A program made the position numbers and the translations under genes. From Gracilariopsis chorda (lineage: Eukaryota; Rhodophyta; Florideophyceae; Gracilariales; Gracilariaceae): a stretch of 64,000 bases of DNA. Position 1 is the stretch's first letter. Every line of letters begins with the position of its first letter. Positions 10,816 through 20,418 of the stretch are shown piece after piece. The stretch covers positions 551,016 to 615,015 of the forward strand of contig NBIV01000011.1 of the NCBI GenBank assembly GCA_003194525.1, read 5' to 3'. The notes under the pieces were generated by a model that searched no databases, had not been told where the DNA came from, and worked only from the letters and a program-made list of their open reading frames with translations.

Positions 10816-13800
10816 TCAAAAGTTAGGCCTGGGCATAGGATTCGAGAAGTCAGGCATGGGCCTTGCCTTGAACACCCTACGTCGTCTCTCCATTTCTTCT
10901 CGTCTACGCCTCTGCTCCTCCAACTGTTTCAACGCCTTTGCTTGTAACTCGGCTCCGGTTAGTTGGAAAGGTTCAGGAATCGTCACGCGATGTCGGGGTG
11001 GTCGTCGTGTTTCCGACAAAGTCGCACGCCTACTGCCAGCACCACCGGGTAATCCACGCATCTCATGCAGTCTTGACGACGCCGCGCCGCCCCTCAGACT
11101 CGATGGTGACAGTGTAGCACGTCTGTTGTTGTTGAAAGACATCGTTCTCCGAAGAGGTGCCTGCAACGGAGTGACATCGGCCATTCCCTGAGGTGAGCTT
11201 CTCGGCCGATTGTTAGGGGTCACCGGTGAGGAACTTGTTCCCATGCGTCGACTTGCAGTGCTTTGTCCAGGAGACACAGAACTTCGTGGTGGTGTACCGG
11301 AGAATGTTGAACCGCGCGGAATACGGCCAGCGGGAGGAGCAGAAGTGCGATCTCGAGAGCGCGCTGTCAACAGCTCGGCAACGCGAGGAAGCTTCACGGG
11401 CTTGCGATCATTTGCAAGCGACCTCGACGTTGCAGAATTAGCAACACCACCCCTACGCCCGTGAAGCTGCAAGGAACTTGGCCCGGCTCTGCTTAACGGG
11501 CTCAGACCCTTTGGTGAAGTAGCAGCACTTCGGGATAACGGCGTTGTTGTCCCCGAAGATGGTGCTCTGCCCTGTGGCAGTCGTGCGGACAGCGGACGAG
11601 TTCGAGGAGACTGAGCCATTGGCGTCCTCGAGCCAGACGCTCGGCTCCGAGTTGTAGATCTTAATTCGCTCACAGTTCTCTCTTTCTTGGCTCCAGCTGT
11701 ACTTGTATGAGCGACACTTCGCATAGGGGGGCTCTTTTTGCTCTTCAGCTTTGGAGAACTACCAACGCTTCCTTGATCAAGATCTATTGAACCGGAATCT
11801 GCGCTCCCCGGAGCGATGAGCACTTCTGCTTCGTTTGTGGACAACGAAATCGTTTTCTCAGACAGTCTCGTGTCATCCACTTTCTCAACGCCTCGATCGG
11901 AGCAACTTTTCTGTGAATCAGTAGCGTGAAACTCTGTCGATGTAGCTGGGTTCCCTAACTTCTCAGCTGCCATCCGCGCACGGGAAGATCGAGATGCTAG
12001 GCCGGTAGATGGTTGCTTACTGTCCTCATCCGACTTCTCCAGCGCACTGCGGATAGAGGAACGAACATCAGACTCACCTGTTGCGAAAGAGTCGTTACTC
12101 TGCACATGCGGTTGGACGTTGGCGCTTTCATTCTCAACGGCCGGGCTATCCTTGACTTCTACAGGTACTTGTTCCGACAACGTTTGAGAAGATGAAACCG
12201 TTGCTTCATATCTCGGAATAGGAGCGGACTCTCTTGTCTCGCGTTCCATGGAGACATGCACACCCTGAGGCTGTTCACTGTCTCGGACGTGTCCATCACG
12301 CATCAGCGCGGAATCCGCTGTAGGAATCATCCTGTTCTCTTGAGACGAATGGGCTTTCGTGGCTTCTACCGGTCCAGATTCTACGCTCAGATCACTTCCC
12401 TTTTCGTTTGAAACTGGTGTCGATGTGTCTGTGAATGGCCTGGCACTAGGTTCAGTCTCAGCGCTGGTCTTTTCAATCACTGTCCTGGGTTGCGATTCCG
12501 TCATTTCATTTGAAGTTTGGACCGCAGGGACAGACGCATCACGCGCCGTGTCGTGATTCACAGTGGGTTCAGGCGTCTCCGAATTTGTGTTGATCATTGG
12601 CACTGACTTCTCCTGATCACTGATCTCCGAAGGAGCGTCAGTCGGTACAGACACGTTCTTGCTTTCGTTCACACCAGAAATGTCGCTCTCCTGAACTGCT
12701 TGTGGATCCATAATTTCTGAACGTTGTGGTTCTATACCAGCGGCCTCAGAAAAGGAGTCCAACGTCTGGATTGCACGAGCAACCGATTCTTCTGTAACCT
12801 CAAGTGCTTCAGCATCTACTTGAAGGGACTTGGAAAGCGCGTCAACGTCAACGGTGCTTCCTTCAAAAGGCACCTTGGCGCTCGATTGGATATCCGGTGT
12901 AGCCTGCCCGATAACCTCAGCTGGTTTCTCTACATAAGGTGTAACGGATGCACCCATAGACATGCTTACTGCTGCAGGTGGAGTTGTAGCTTCCACATGA
13001 TGTCGCTCAGGTATGTTGTTAATCGAGGAGGGTGATCCGGTACGCTGGGTGATTCCTTCTGTTTCTTCATGCAGGAACTCGAATTCGGAGGGGTCTGCTA
13101 TGGCACCAACCGACGATAAGTCGCCATCGTTTGTTTCTTCTTCGTCGTCCTTAGTATCTGATTTTGCAGATTGTGAATTGAAAGATGCGATGCGCTTTCC
13201 AACGGAACCTCTCTCGATTGATTCAAGGTCGTTCGGCACGTCGCTCTGCTTGGCTTGCTCTCGAACATTTTTCTGTTGGGTGTTGGTATCCTTGGATGGT
13301 GAGTTATCGTTGTCCGCGCTTGGAGAGAAGGAGACTGAAGAGCGGGTAGTTTTGGTGTTGGAATTTGATTCGGTTGGTTGCTTAGCGTGTTGGAACTGTT
13401 TGACGATGGATGCGATGGAACTGCGAGCGTTTTGTTCGAAGTGTGCATTATCTCGAGGGGTGGAGTGCGAGGTGTTTCCAGTATCAAGTCGATCGACTAT
13501 TGGTGCTATGGGTGCATTTGCGGGGTGTAGTTGATTGTCGCGCACAGAATGTTGAGCTTGAAGAGTGGATTCGAAATGCTGAACAATATCGGCGATAGAG
13601 CGAGTGGAAGAACCATGTATGCGTGGTAGAGGTGAGCCGGTAATAGTGCTGACTTGGTAATCTGAAGTGACGGAAACAGCTTCTTCGATGGAGAAGGTGG
13701 ATTGCTCAGAAAGACTGCCGTCGACGGAGAGACGGGTATTTGTAGTGGTGTGGTCTGCGGAGACGTTGTTCGGTGCGATGTGAAGGTCTGTTGATAGTAC

Positions 13801-14040
13801 GGGTTTGTCGAGATGCTTTATGGTGGCTGCGTACATGTGCTCACGGGTGTTGTCGGGCGGGGCTGGATATTCATTTCTTTGCGGTGGAGGCGGATGTGCG
13901 GACGGGGTGTGTACAAGACGTTGCTCAATGGTAGCAACTGCATTCTGTACGTTGTTTATGAAGGAGAGCGTTTGCGGAAGATTTGGAGACGGCTCATCTT
14001 CATGTAACGGAGGGGCGGGTGCAGAATCGTTTGCAGCCAT
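10816..14040 (-). CDS. Large Ser/Thr-rich protein with C-terminal TPX2 domain (microtubule-associated)
   Basis: A single 1074-residue ORF. The first ~700 residues are acidic and Ser/Thr/Glu-rich with no fold visible; residues ~740-1000 are Ser/Arg/Pro-rich and basic. The final ~60 residues carry a TPX2-type module: VTIPEPFQLT, then a charged helix (ALKQLEEQRRRREEMERRRR), ending FKARPMPDF. The PF-x-L and FKA-x-PMP-F elements are those of the TPX2/WVD2 family, which bind microtubules and, in TPX2, aurora kinase. The likely role is in spindle or cortical microtubule organisation (inference from the domain). The disordered part gives no further hint. Divergent from RACK1. Confidence 0.7.
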   Translation of the reverse strand: MAANDSAPAPPLHEDEPSPNLPQTLSFINNVQNAVATIEQRLVHTPSAHPPPPQRNEYPAPPDNTREHMYAATIKHLDKPVLSTDLHIAPNNVSADHTTTNTRLSVDGSLSEQSTFSIEEAVSVTSDYQVSTITGSPLPRIHGSSTRSIADIVQHFESTLQAQHSVRDNQLHPANAPIAPIVDRLDTGNTSHSTPRDNAHFEQNARSSIASIVKQFQHAKQPTESNSNTKTTRSSVSFSPSADNDNSPSKDTNTQQKNVREQAKQSDVPNDLESIERGSVGKRIASFNSQSAKSDTKDDEEETNDGDLSSVGAIADPSEFEFLHEETEGITQRTGSPSSINNIPERHHVEATTPPAAVSMSMGASVTPYVEKPAEVIGQATPDIQSSAKVPFEGSTVDVDALSKSLQVDAEALEVTEESVARAIQTLDSFSEAAGIEPQRSEIMDPQAVQESDISGVNESKNVSVPTDAPSEISDQEKSVPMINTNSETPEPTVNHDTARDASVPAVQTSNEMTESQPRTVIEKTSAETEPSARPFTDTSTPVSNEKGSDLSVESGPVEATKAHSSQENRMIPTADSALMRDGHVRDSEQPQGVHVSMERETRESAPIPRYEATVSSSQTLSEQVPVEVKDSPAVENESANVQPHVQSNDSFATGESDVRSSIRSALEKSDEDSKQPSTGLASRSSRARMAAEKLGNPATSTEFHATDSQKSCSDRGVEKVDDTRLSEKTISLSTNEAEVLIAPGSADSGSIDLDQGSVGSSPKLKSKKSPPMRSVAHTSTAGAKKERTVSELRSTTRSRASGSRTPMAQSPRTRPLSARLPQGRAPSSGTTTPLSRSAATSPKGLSPLSRAGPSSLQLHGRRGGVANSATSRSLANDRKPVKLPRVAELLTARSRDRTSAPPAGRIPRGSTFSGTPPRSSVSPGQSTASRRMGTSSSPVTPNNRPRSSPQGMADVTPLQAPLRRTMSFNNNRRATLSPSSLRGGAASSRLHEMRGLPGGAGSRRATLSETRRPPRHRVTIPEPFQLTGAELQAKALKQLEEQRRRREEMERRRRVFKARPMPDFSNPMPRPNF

Positions 14041-15242
14041 GTGCTAAACGGAAGGGGGGGAAGGCGGTGTGAAGGGCGATGAGGGACGGGGGGTGAGAGG
14101 TGAGGGGTGAGAGGTGAGAGGTGAGAGGGGTTATTGTAAACGGTTTTCGGTTCAGAGGGAAGGCGCTTATATCTGACAAGTGATTCAGCGGGCAAGACGG
14201 GAAGATGGCGGGCCTGCTGTGAGGGCTGTCCCGAGCAGACGTGGGTTGTCGGCGTGGCAACGGAGTGGCGGCGTGAGCGAGCTGCGGCGGGGGCGCGCTG
14301 CGGGGCTCGGTGGTGGTGGTGGCGCATGAGGTGGAGGGCGGCGCTTGACGTGGAATTGTTAAGAGACTGACCAATGGTGTTGGGGGTGTGTTTGCCACTC
14401 CACCAGTGACGCGCCTTCGCGGCTCGCCTGGCGGACTGATGCCGCTCTGTGATTGGCTCGTGCAGATGGCGCCGCTTTTGGTCACGAGAGTGTCGATGTG
14501 GCGCTTTTCATCTTCTCGCTCAGGTGGTGCGCATCGCGAGCTCTGCGCTTCGTGACTGCTCTTGTACACGGGTTGCCTCAAGTGGATATGCGAAGAGTAG
14601 CTGCTTTGTTCTTTTCTTTCGCCTGCACTCGTTGAAACGGCGACGTGCCGTCGCATGTGCCGTCGCATTTCAGCCGCAAAAAGCGTCCACTTTTCTCGTT
14701 CCTGTCGGTGCTAGATAGCATACTGCGCAACGCGAACGGCTTGGGCCACCAACACGCCACGACGCCAGTTACGAACGGATTCAAGCACCCTGCGATTGTT
14801 CAAGAGCACCGGCTAAGTAAAAGCGCAACTTGTTCTGAGCTGCGTCTGAGCTGTTGCGCCTTCGACGCACACTGTTGTGCTCCCGAGCTTTTCACGGGCG
14901 CGAAAACGTTGCACATCTTCTCCACTCTACGCTGCCAATGCTCCACTTGTGTGCATTGGCGTTTGACCACGCTTCTGAACTCGTCAACCTCCGCCCCATC
15001 TTCTCTTCGTCTCGCCTGTTCCTCCCTTCCGTGACGGGTTTCCTCAGGAAACTTTCCTGTCACACTGCCACGTGGCCACGGGTACACATATCAATACTTG
15101 ATCTGTTTGGCGCCGTCGCCGCCGACCGAGCACCGCATCTTGAATGCGTATTGGTCACCATTGCGCTCCGCCGCTCGGGAACACGGCAACGTCGCTCGCT
15201 CTTCACCACTTCTAACTACACACACACGCACACGCTCTCATT
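14041..15242. promoter_or_regulatory. Divergent promoter region of the TPX2-domain gene and RACK1
   Basis: 1.2 kb between divergent start codons. It contains a GGTGAGA-type microsatellite (14093-14132) near the TPX2-gene start and a perfect G-box palindrome GCCACGTGGC at 15067-15076, about 170 bp upstream of the RACK1 ATG. CACGTG is the classical bHLH/bZIP core. A CA-rich run (15222-15237) lies just before the RACK1 ATG. No coding content is recognised. Confidence 0.45.
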
Positions 15243-16217
15243 ATGGGCGAAACTCTGTCTCTGCGCGGATATCTCAAGGGCCATTCCGGTTGGGTCACCT
15301 CCATCGCCACCACCGTCGATCCCAATGACAACGATGGTCCGGATATCGTCCTCTCCGCCTCCCGCGATAAGAGCATCATCGTGTGGCAGTTGAGAACCGA
15401 TTCAGATGATCAAACCTCTTACGGAACACCGAAGAAGGCTCTCCACGGCCACGGCCATTTTGTCTCCGACGTCGTCTTGTCCTACGATGGACAGTTTGCC
15501 TTGTCCTCCTCGTGGGACCACACCCTTCGTTTGTGGGACCTCAACACTGGAAACACCACGAGAAGGTTTGTCGGTCACACCAACGATGTGCTCTCGGTTG
15601 CTTTCTCAGCCGACAATCGTCAGATCGTGTCCGGATCGCGCGATCGCACCATCAAGTTGTGGAACACGCTTGGAGAATGCAAGTACACCATTCATGACGA
15701 GGGTCACACCGAGTGGGTTTCTTGTGTTCGTTTCTCTCCATCTACCCAGAATCCGCTCATTGTGTCCTGCGGATGGGACAAACTTGTCAAGGTGTGGAAC
15801 CTCACCAACTGCAAGTTGCGCACCAATCTGCAAAAGCATACCGGCTATTTGAACGCCGTCACCGTATCGCCCGATGGATCGCTCTGTGCATCTGGCGGAA
15901 AAGATGGTGTTGCCATGCTGTGGGATTTACAAGAAGGCAAGCATCTCTATTCTTTGGAGGCCAATGATATCATTCACGGTTTGTGCTTCTCTCCGAATCG
16001 CTACTGGCTTTGCGCTGCAACCAACTCTTGCATCAAGATTTGGGACTTGGAATCAAAGACCGTTGTCGCTGAACTGCGCGATGATCAGGGCGAGATTGGA
16101 AAGAAGTCTGCCGTGCCGGCTTGCATATCGCTTGCATGGTCTTCTGATGGATCTACGCTGTTCTCTGGTTACACGGATAACGTTATTCGTGTATGGAGTG
16201 TCGGTATTGGTCACTAA
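15243..16217 (+). CDS. RACK1: RACK1, 40S ribosomal WD40 scaffold
   Basis: Intronless 324-aa protein made of seven WD40 repeats. GH..WD-type repeat ends are easy to see: [74 protein letters not shown] and DNVIRVWSV. The N-terminus ([16 protein letters not shown]) and length match RACK1/GNB2L1/Asc1 throughout. It sits on the head of the 40S subunit near the mRNA exit, acts in ribosome quality control, and scaffolds PKC and other signalling proteins. The start is the first ATG after a CA-rich leader. Confidence 0.97.
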   Translation: MGETLSLRGYLKGHSGWVTSIATTVDPNDNDGPDIVLSASRDKSIIVWQLRTDSDDQTSYGTPKKALHGHGHFVSDVVLSYDGQFALSSSWDHTLRLWDLNTGNTTRRFVGHTNDVLSVAFSADNRQIVSGSRDRTIKLWNTLGECKYTIHDEGHTEWVSCVRFSPSTQNPLIVSCGWDKLVKVWNLTNCKLRTNLQKHTGYLNAVTVSPDGSLCASGGKDGVAMLWDLQEGKHLYSLEANDIIHGLCFSPNRYWLCAATNSCIKIWDLESKTVVAELRDDQGEIGKKSAVPACISLAWSSDGSTLFSGYTDNVIRVWSVGIGH

Positions 16218-16642
16218 TGCGATTTATGTTTAACGCGACTCACATTGTTTGAGCTACTCAGTACACTCGCCATCTTTTGTTTTATGTAGGCGATGAAGGG
16301 ATGACTAGGGAGAGCCTGTTCGTCAGTGCGACGTTACACGGTCGGTGCCGTCGCCGGATGCCTACGATGGTGCGTAATTTTTGTAGACGAGTGATAGCAT
16401 CCGTTAAGCATATATAAGTCTTGGTTGACGCAATATCTAACACAGTGTAAAAAGTTGTTAAGCGAAACGTAACATGGGCCTCATTTTGTTGAGCCCGGCC
16501 TCTATCCATGTTGGTATGGCGGCTAGTGTGCAAGAACTATGTACGTAGAAGAGCGCTTCAGTGTCCATCGAGACAAAGATCGAAGAATCAGGTCACCCTG
16601 GCTGTTGAAACAACGTTGCCATTTGGAAATGGAGGTTTTATG
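16218..16642. other. Convergent 3' intergenic region
   Basis: 425 bp between the RACK1 stop and the stop of the convergent membrane-protein gene. No ORF or RNA is recognised; it presumably holds both 3' UTRs. Confidence 0.5.
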
Positions 16643-17257
16643 TCAAAACACCAACTCGCTATCGTTTGCTGGAATCGTTGCCACAATTCGCTGTGGCGAG
16701 AAAGCATCTTTGTCTATCTCGAGCTGTACCTCTTCGGAGTGCTGCGACTTGCTTTGATGGACATCCAGTCCGACATCGTGATACCGGTCCTGAGTACGAA
16801 CTCTCATTGCCCGTCCAAAGAGAAAACATGAAGACCCTAGCACGCCAACTAACAACGCAAGGCCGAGCACTGCAAGGCATAGAATCCAGATTATCCCGAC
16901 TTTTGAGGCAATGTACGTCCAAATCGCTTGGGAAACAATAACCAGACAGCATCCGGATGAAGCAAGGATAACAGCAAGAAGAAACAGGTTTAGATAAAGC
17001 TTGTCGTCTTTTGAGAGGTACTGTCGGGTTGGAAAGGTAGTTCGGTGGATATGCACGACAGCTACTGATATCAAAATGGAGCACACGCTACATGCCCATG
17101 ACGTTGTTATACAAACCAACAATGCAAGCCGCAAAGATTGTGGTTGAAAAGCTTTGTGATGCGTGTAAATGGTCATGAACGGGAAGATTGATACGAATAT
17201 GGTGAAGAGCGACGAAGCCGTCATATGGTGAACGCGGCGACGGTGGAACGCAAGCAT
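16643..17257 (-). CDS. Small four-helix membrane protein, family unknown
   Basis: 204 aa from the ATG at 17257; a second in-frame Met 11 codons later (MTASSLFTIF) is an equally good start. Four hydrophobic stretches are visible: residues ~13-30, ~42-68, ~87-113 and ~119-148. A charged cytosolic-type tail of ~55 residues follows (QDRYHDVGLDVHQSKSQ and on). The organisation resembles the claudin-like protein at 8255, but no GLW-C-C motif is present. I do not recognise the family. Confidence 0.55.
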   Translation of the reverse strand: MLAFHRRRVHHMTASSLFTIFVSIFPFMTIYTHHKAFQPQSLRLALLVCITTSWACSVCSILISVAVVHIHRTTFPTRQYLSKDDKLYLNLFLLAVILASSGCCLVIVSQAIWTYIASKVGIIWILCLAVLGLALLVGVLGSSCFLFGRAMRVRTQDRYHDVGLDVHQSKSQHSEEVQLEIDKDAFSPQRIVATIPANDSELVF

Positions 17258-18441
17258 GAGTACTCTCTGGATTTATAGGGGAGAGCGTGCATCTCATCTA
17301 CTGAGATTCACGTACTCCAGCGTGGATCAACACTTGATTTCGAAGAAGTTCAATGTATAGTGCGGTTCCGTAAACTCCTTTCTCTCCATAGAGGTCACGA
17401 GCCATGTGGAGTTGTCTCAGATTAGAGGTAAGCGAAATGCAACTCAGGCTTGCATTGTACAGTGACCACCACAAACCTGCTGAGTTATAACAATCGTTAC
17501 CGATACTCTGAAGAAGTTGTACGTAATGCCTATTCGAATTCTTAGAAAAGTACTGACAAAGTCGTCTTAACGAAAACCTATGAAAGGTCAAACCCAAGAA
17601 AATGCAGGTGCTCCGTACCGAAACAAGGCACAATCCCTGATCATGGTTAGCTGGCAACAAAACTCTGAACTGCTTGCGTAAACTCTGGAACAGGGTACAT
17701 GTGCGGGAACGGTAATCAAAGGAGTGAAATGTTCTTCTAAACTTCGTAGTAAGATCTCTTGTTTTCACGGGCAGAGACAAAGGGTTACGCATCCACTAGA
17801 GTGCATAACTGTATAGTTTTGTATTATACGATGTGCGCTCATAACGAATCATTGCGGCGTTAGAGAGGTTGCATCTCCCTAAAAGAGGTTCTTCATTCTT
17901 CGTAGGAAACCAACAATTTTCTATGGCAACCAATTTATGATGATCTCAAACCTTTCTGCTTTCTGAGATTATAGCAACCTGTATCCAACCCGATGAAAAG
18001 AATCGTTACGCCTTCCCGTTAACTCCATAATCTCAAAGTCTATGTAATGATTAATCAACTTGGTTTCCTCTTCTCTTCTGCTTCATTTGTGCTTCATTGG
18101 TCCTGTTCCGATTACACGGTAGGAATAGCTGCAAGATGCTTTCCCTCTGGTGCACTCCCAGAAACTGCTTGGCCATTGTCATATTGCTTCTTTCACACCT
18201 TTCCCTTTTCTACGACGAGTGCTCCGGAGCTCATTCCAAAGTGACCTGCTTGTATTCGGTGTCTTGGTATCTAACGTACAAGCGTACAGTACAAGAACTA
18301 AAAAACCTCTATCAATATGCCGTAATCAGACATATTGAACCCAAAATAAAGAAGAAGAACTACACAAGGAAACCCTTTACATTGCTTTCCAGTGGGTTTT
18401 GACGGGACATTACTCTCTCTCTCTTTTACGGGTACGCTAGT
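17258..18441. other. Intergenic; one uncertain minus-strand ORF
   Basis: About 1.2 kb without a recognised gene. An ORF at 17298-17792 (minus, 164 aa) has no domain or composition that persuades me it is expressed. The 3' half is AT-rich and merges into the LINE remnant. Confidence 0.35.
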
Positions 18442-18656
18442 TTAATTCCTACTTAGCGCAGAGCGCTTCATATGAAAGTAGCGCTCTCTCACGAGGAAAA
18501 CCAGCATTCTTTCAGGCCATTTCTTGATGATCTCTTGAACACCAAGTCCTTGTCTATCACGCATATTCGGCAAACATAACCTTCTCGAAGAGTTTCGTAG
18601 AGGACATCGCAGAACAAAGTGCTCTACAACATTTAGCACTCCTGGGCTACATCATG

Positions 18657-18711
18657 TATTGAAAAGACGACTGGTGTGCCAATGATTGGCACACCAGTCG
18701 TCTTTTCAATA
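18657..18711. repeat. Perfect 26-bp inverted repeat with 3-nt loop
   Basis: Left arm 18657-18682 and right arm 18686-18711 are exact reverse complements around the loop TGA. It interrupts the reading frame of the LINE tail, so it arose after insertion of the element. Confidence 0.95.
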
Positions 18712-19015
18712 GGTAAGAACCCAAAGGATGTAAACAAGGAGTGTGACCAACTGCCAGTTGCGCCAATGCTACCTCTGCTTCTTTTTGGGAAATGGTCTTC
18801 TGCAGCATTTGTGGGACACTCTTTAGAATCGATTCACCTCTTCTCCTGCTTGAAAGCCGCCTCTTCACGTCCGCATAATCGACTACTTCAACTTGGTTTT
18901 CTATCGGTAAATCTAAAGTTTCTTTCGTAAGTGCATCGACTAGTTCATTTTGGTAGAGGCCCCAGTGACTTGGTACCCACAGAATATCTACAATGCAGCT
19001 CTCACTGATCTTAAT

Positions 19016-19046
19016 CAGCAACCTTGTCCAAAGGACAAGGTTGCTG
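19016..19046. repeat. Perfect 14-bp inverted repeat with 3-nt loop
   Basis: Left arm 19016-19029 and right arm 19033-19046 around AAA. It lies at the point where RNase H similarity of the LINE remnant stops. Confidence 0.9.
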
Positions 19047-19324
19047 TTTGTTGTTTGTCGACAACTGCAAATGGGACATTCCACTTAATGCTAACCAGTA
19101 AGAAGCAAAATTTTGGGCCCCTTTTGGGTCTAGCTTGGACGTTGACCTTCGATGCAGTTTTGTTTTTTGGATTGAGTATCTGAATCAGGACACTTATTTC
19201 CATGTCTTGTTACACTGCAGTATCTTGTGGGAAGAACTTCTGCCTCCACAGGACCGGAAATTTATTTGACCACTTGTTGTATGATACTTCATACGCCTTT
19301 ACCTCTTTCGCTCTCTCAATGGGA

Positions 19325-19360
19325 CCAGTTCTTGCCTCCTATCTAGGATACAAGAACTGG
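19325..19360. repeat. 10-bp inverted repeat
   Basis: CCAGTTCTTG at 19325-19334 pairs with CAAGAACTGG at 19351-19360, loop 16 nt. It is one of a cluster of foldbacks in this kilobase. Confidence 0.8.
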
Positions 19361-19811
19361 CCCCCAGGAGCCTATACCGATTTGCCTTTTGATATCCTAG
19401 TACAAAGTGCTCCGTTGTGATTTTCGCTGTAGCTCCAAAGATTCAGTAGGCTGGAGAAAGCCAGCAAGCAGCGAGAAGTAAAAAAAGAGTTCCCCGCCGG
19501 CATCAATCCAAAAACCAGGAGAGTTGCCATCTCTCTCATTGTTGTGCTTTGTTGTGTATTGAGGGGGTAAGGGGTTACATTGACGGCGCCGCTGCTTAGA
19601 TATCTGTAGAGTCCTTGGGTCATGCAGTCGTAAGCAGCGTTCCGAGCTAGTCAGGGACGTCATTAAGCTTACACATTGTATATGCATTCATAGTGAGACT
19701 TGGTAAGTTGACTTCGTGGTATTGATTCCTTTGATTCCAGTGCCGTGATGAACATGGACTCCGACCGTTCAGAGGCAGCCAGCGAATCAAAACGCGTCCA
19801 AGGTTCATACA

Positions 19812-19850
19812 ATGGCTGTGCGTATACATTTCCTGTATACACACAGCCAT
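19812..19850. repeat. 17-bp near-perfect inverted repeat with 5-nt loop
   Basis: Arms 19812-19828 and 19834-19850 differ at one position, which would be a G-U pair in RNA. It lies in non-coding DNA upstream of the glycerol kinase gene. Confidence 0.9.
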
Positions 19851-20418
19851 CGTGGTATAGATACCCTTGTGTATGTTGATCTGCGCAAGCGGAGCTGTGA
19901 TGTAAATGCTTTCTGTTCTTGGGAACTGTTTCCGCGCAAACCGACGGCAACGTAAAAAGTCCCGACAAGCTCCTCGGCTCTTGTAGTTCCCACTTGCAGC
20001 AGTGCAACAGGTCCTACCTGACAATTGGTCTTTTGCCGCCGTTTTTTATTTGCCCCCAGGCCTTGCTGAGGCACGCATGGAGAACACCCTGCTTTCTGAA
20101 AATAGCTAATGACATCGCATGTGTCTTGTCCCGTTGATTCACAGTTTGCACGGGCTGCGAGCCAGGCACAGTAAGCAGGAGATACAGTTAGGGTAGGGCC
20201 GCCATTGGTATCTTTGTTTTCTGTTCGTTTCGTTGCGCAGTTCAGGTTTTGCTTCTGCAGCTCCGTAGTACCGAATCCGTAGCCCATACCTCATCCGTTT
20301 CACTATCTGAAGATCGCGGCATCTCTTTCCCTTACCGTCTTGAATTCCACAACTCCAGTACTCGCTGCAAAAGTTCTGAACAGCTCATTTTGTTCGTTTG
20401 GGGAGTGTCTTCTGCATT

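Larger units (their letters stand above)
18442..19084 (-). pseudogene. LINE (non-LTR retrotransposon) remnant: RNase H and C-terminal tail
   Basis: On the minus strand, 19084-18647 encodes an RNase H fragment (ILWVPSHWGLYQNELVDALT) followed by the tail characteristic of plant/algal LINEs (ALAQLAVGHTPCLHPLGSYL). After a break the tail resumes in another frame at 18639-18442 (CSPGVLNVVEHFVLRCPL...SRR), matching the usual C..C..VEHF-L-CP motif. No reverse transcriptase or endonuclease domain remains. The two frames are separated by a perfect 26-bp hairpin (18657-18711), and the RNase H part is cut at its upstream side by a second hairpin (19016-19046). Confidence 0.75.
19085..20418. other. Intergenic with foldbacks; no gene recognised
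   Basis: About 1.3 kb between the LINE remnant and glycerol kinase. A Cys-containing minus ORF (20287-19805) lies divergent to glycerol kinase, but no domain is seen and a hairpin (19812-19850) makes up its 3' end, so I do not call it a gene. The 3' part must hold the glycerol kinase promoter. Confidence 0.4.

Noticed and set aside
14000-14668. 222-aa minus ORF overlapping the start of the TPX2-domain gene
   Set aside because: Different frame from the gene; composition reflects CACC/TCACCTC low-complexity DNA.
17298-17792. 164-aa minus ORF
   Set aside because: No domain, no clear composition bias of a real protein; kept only as a note in the intergenic entry.
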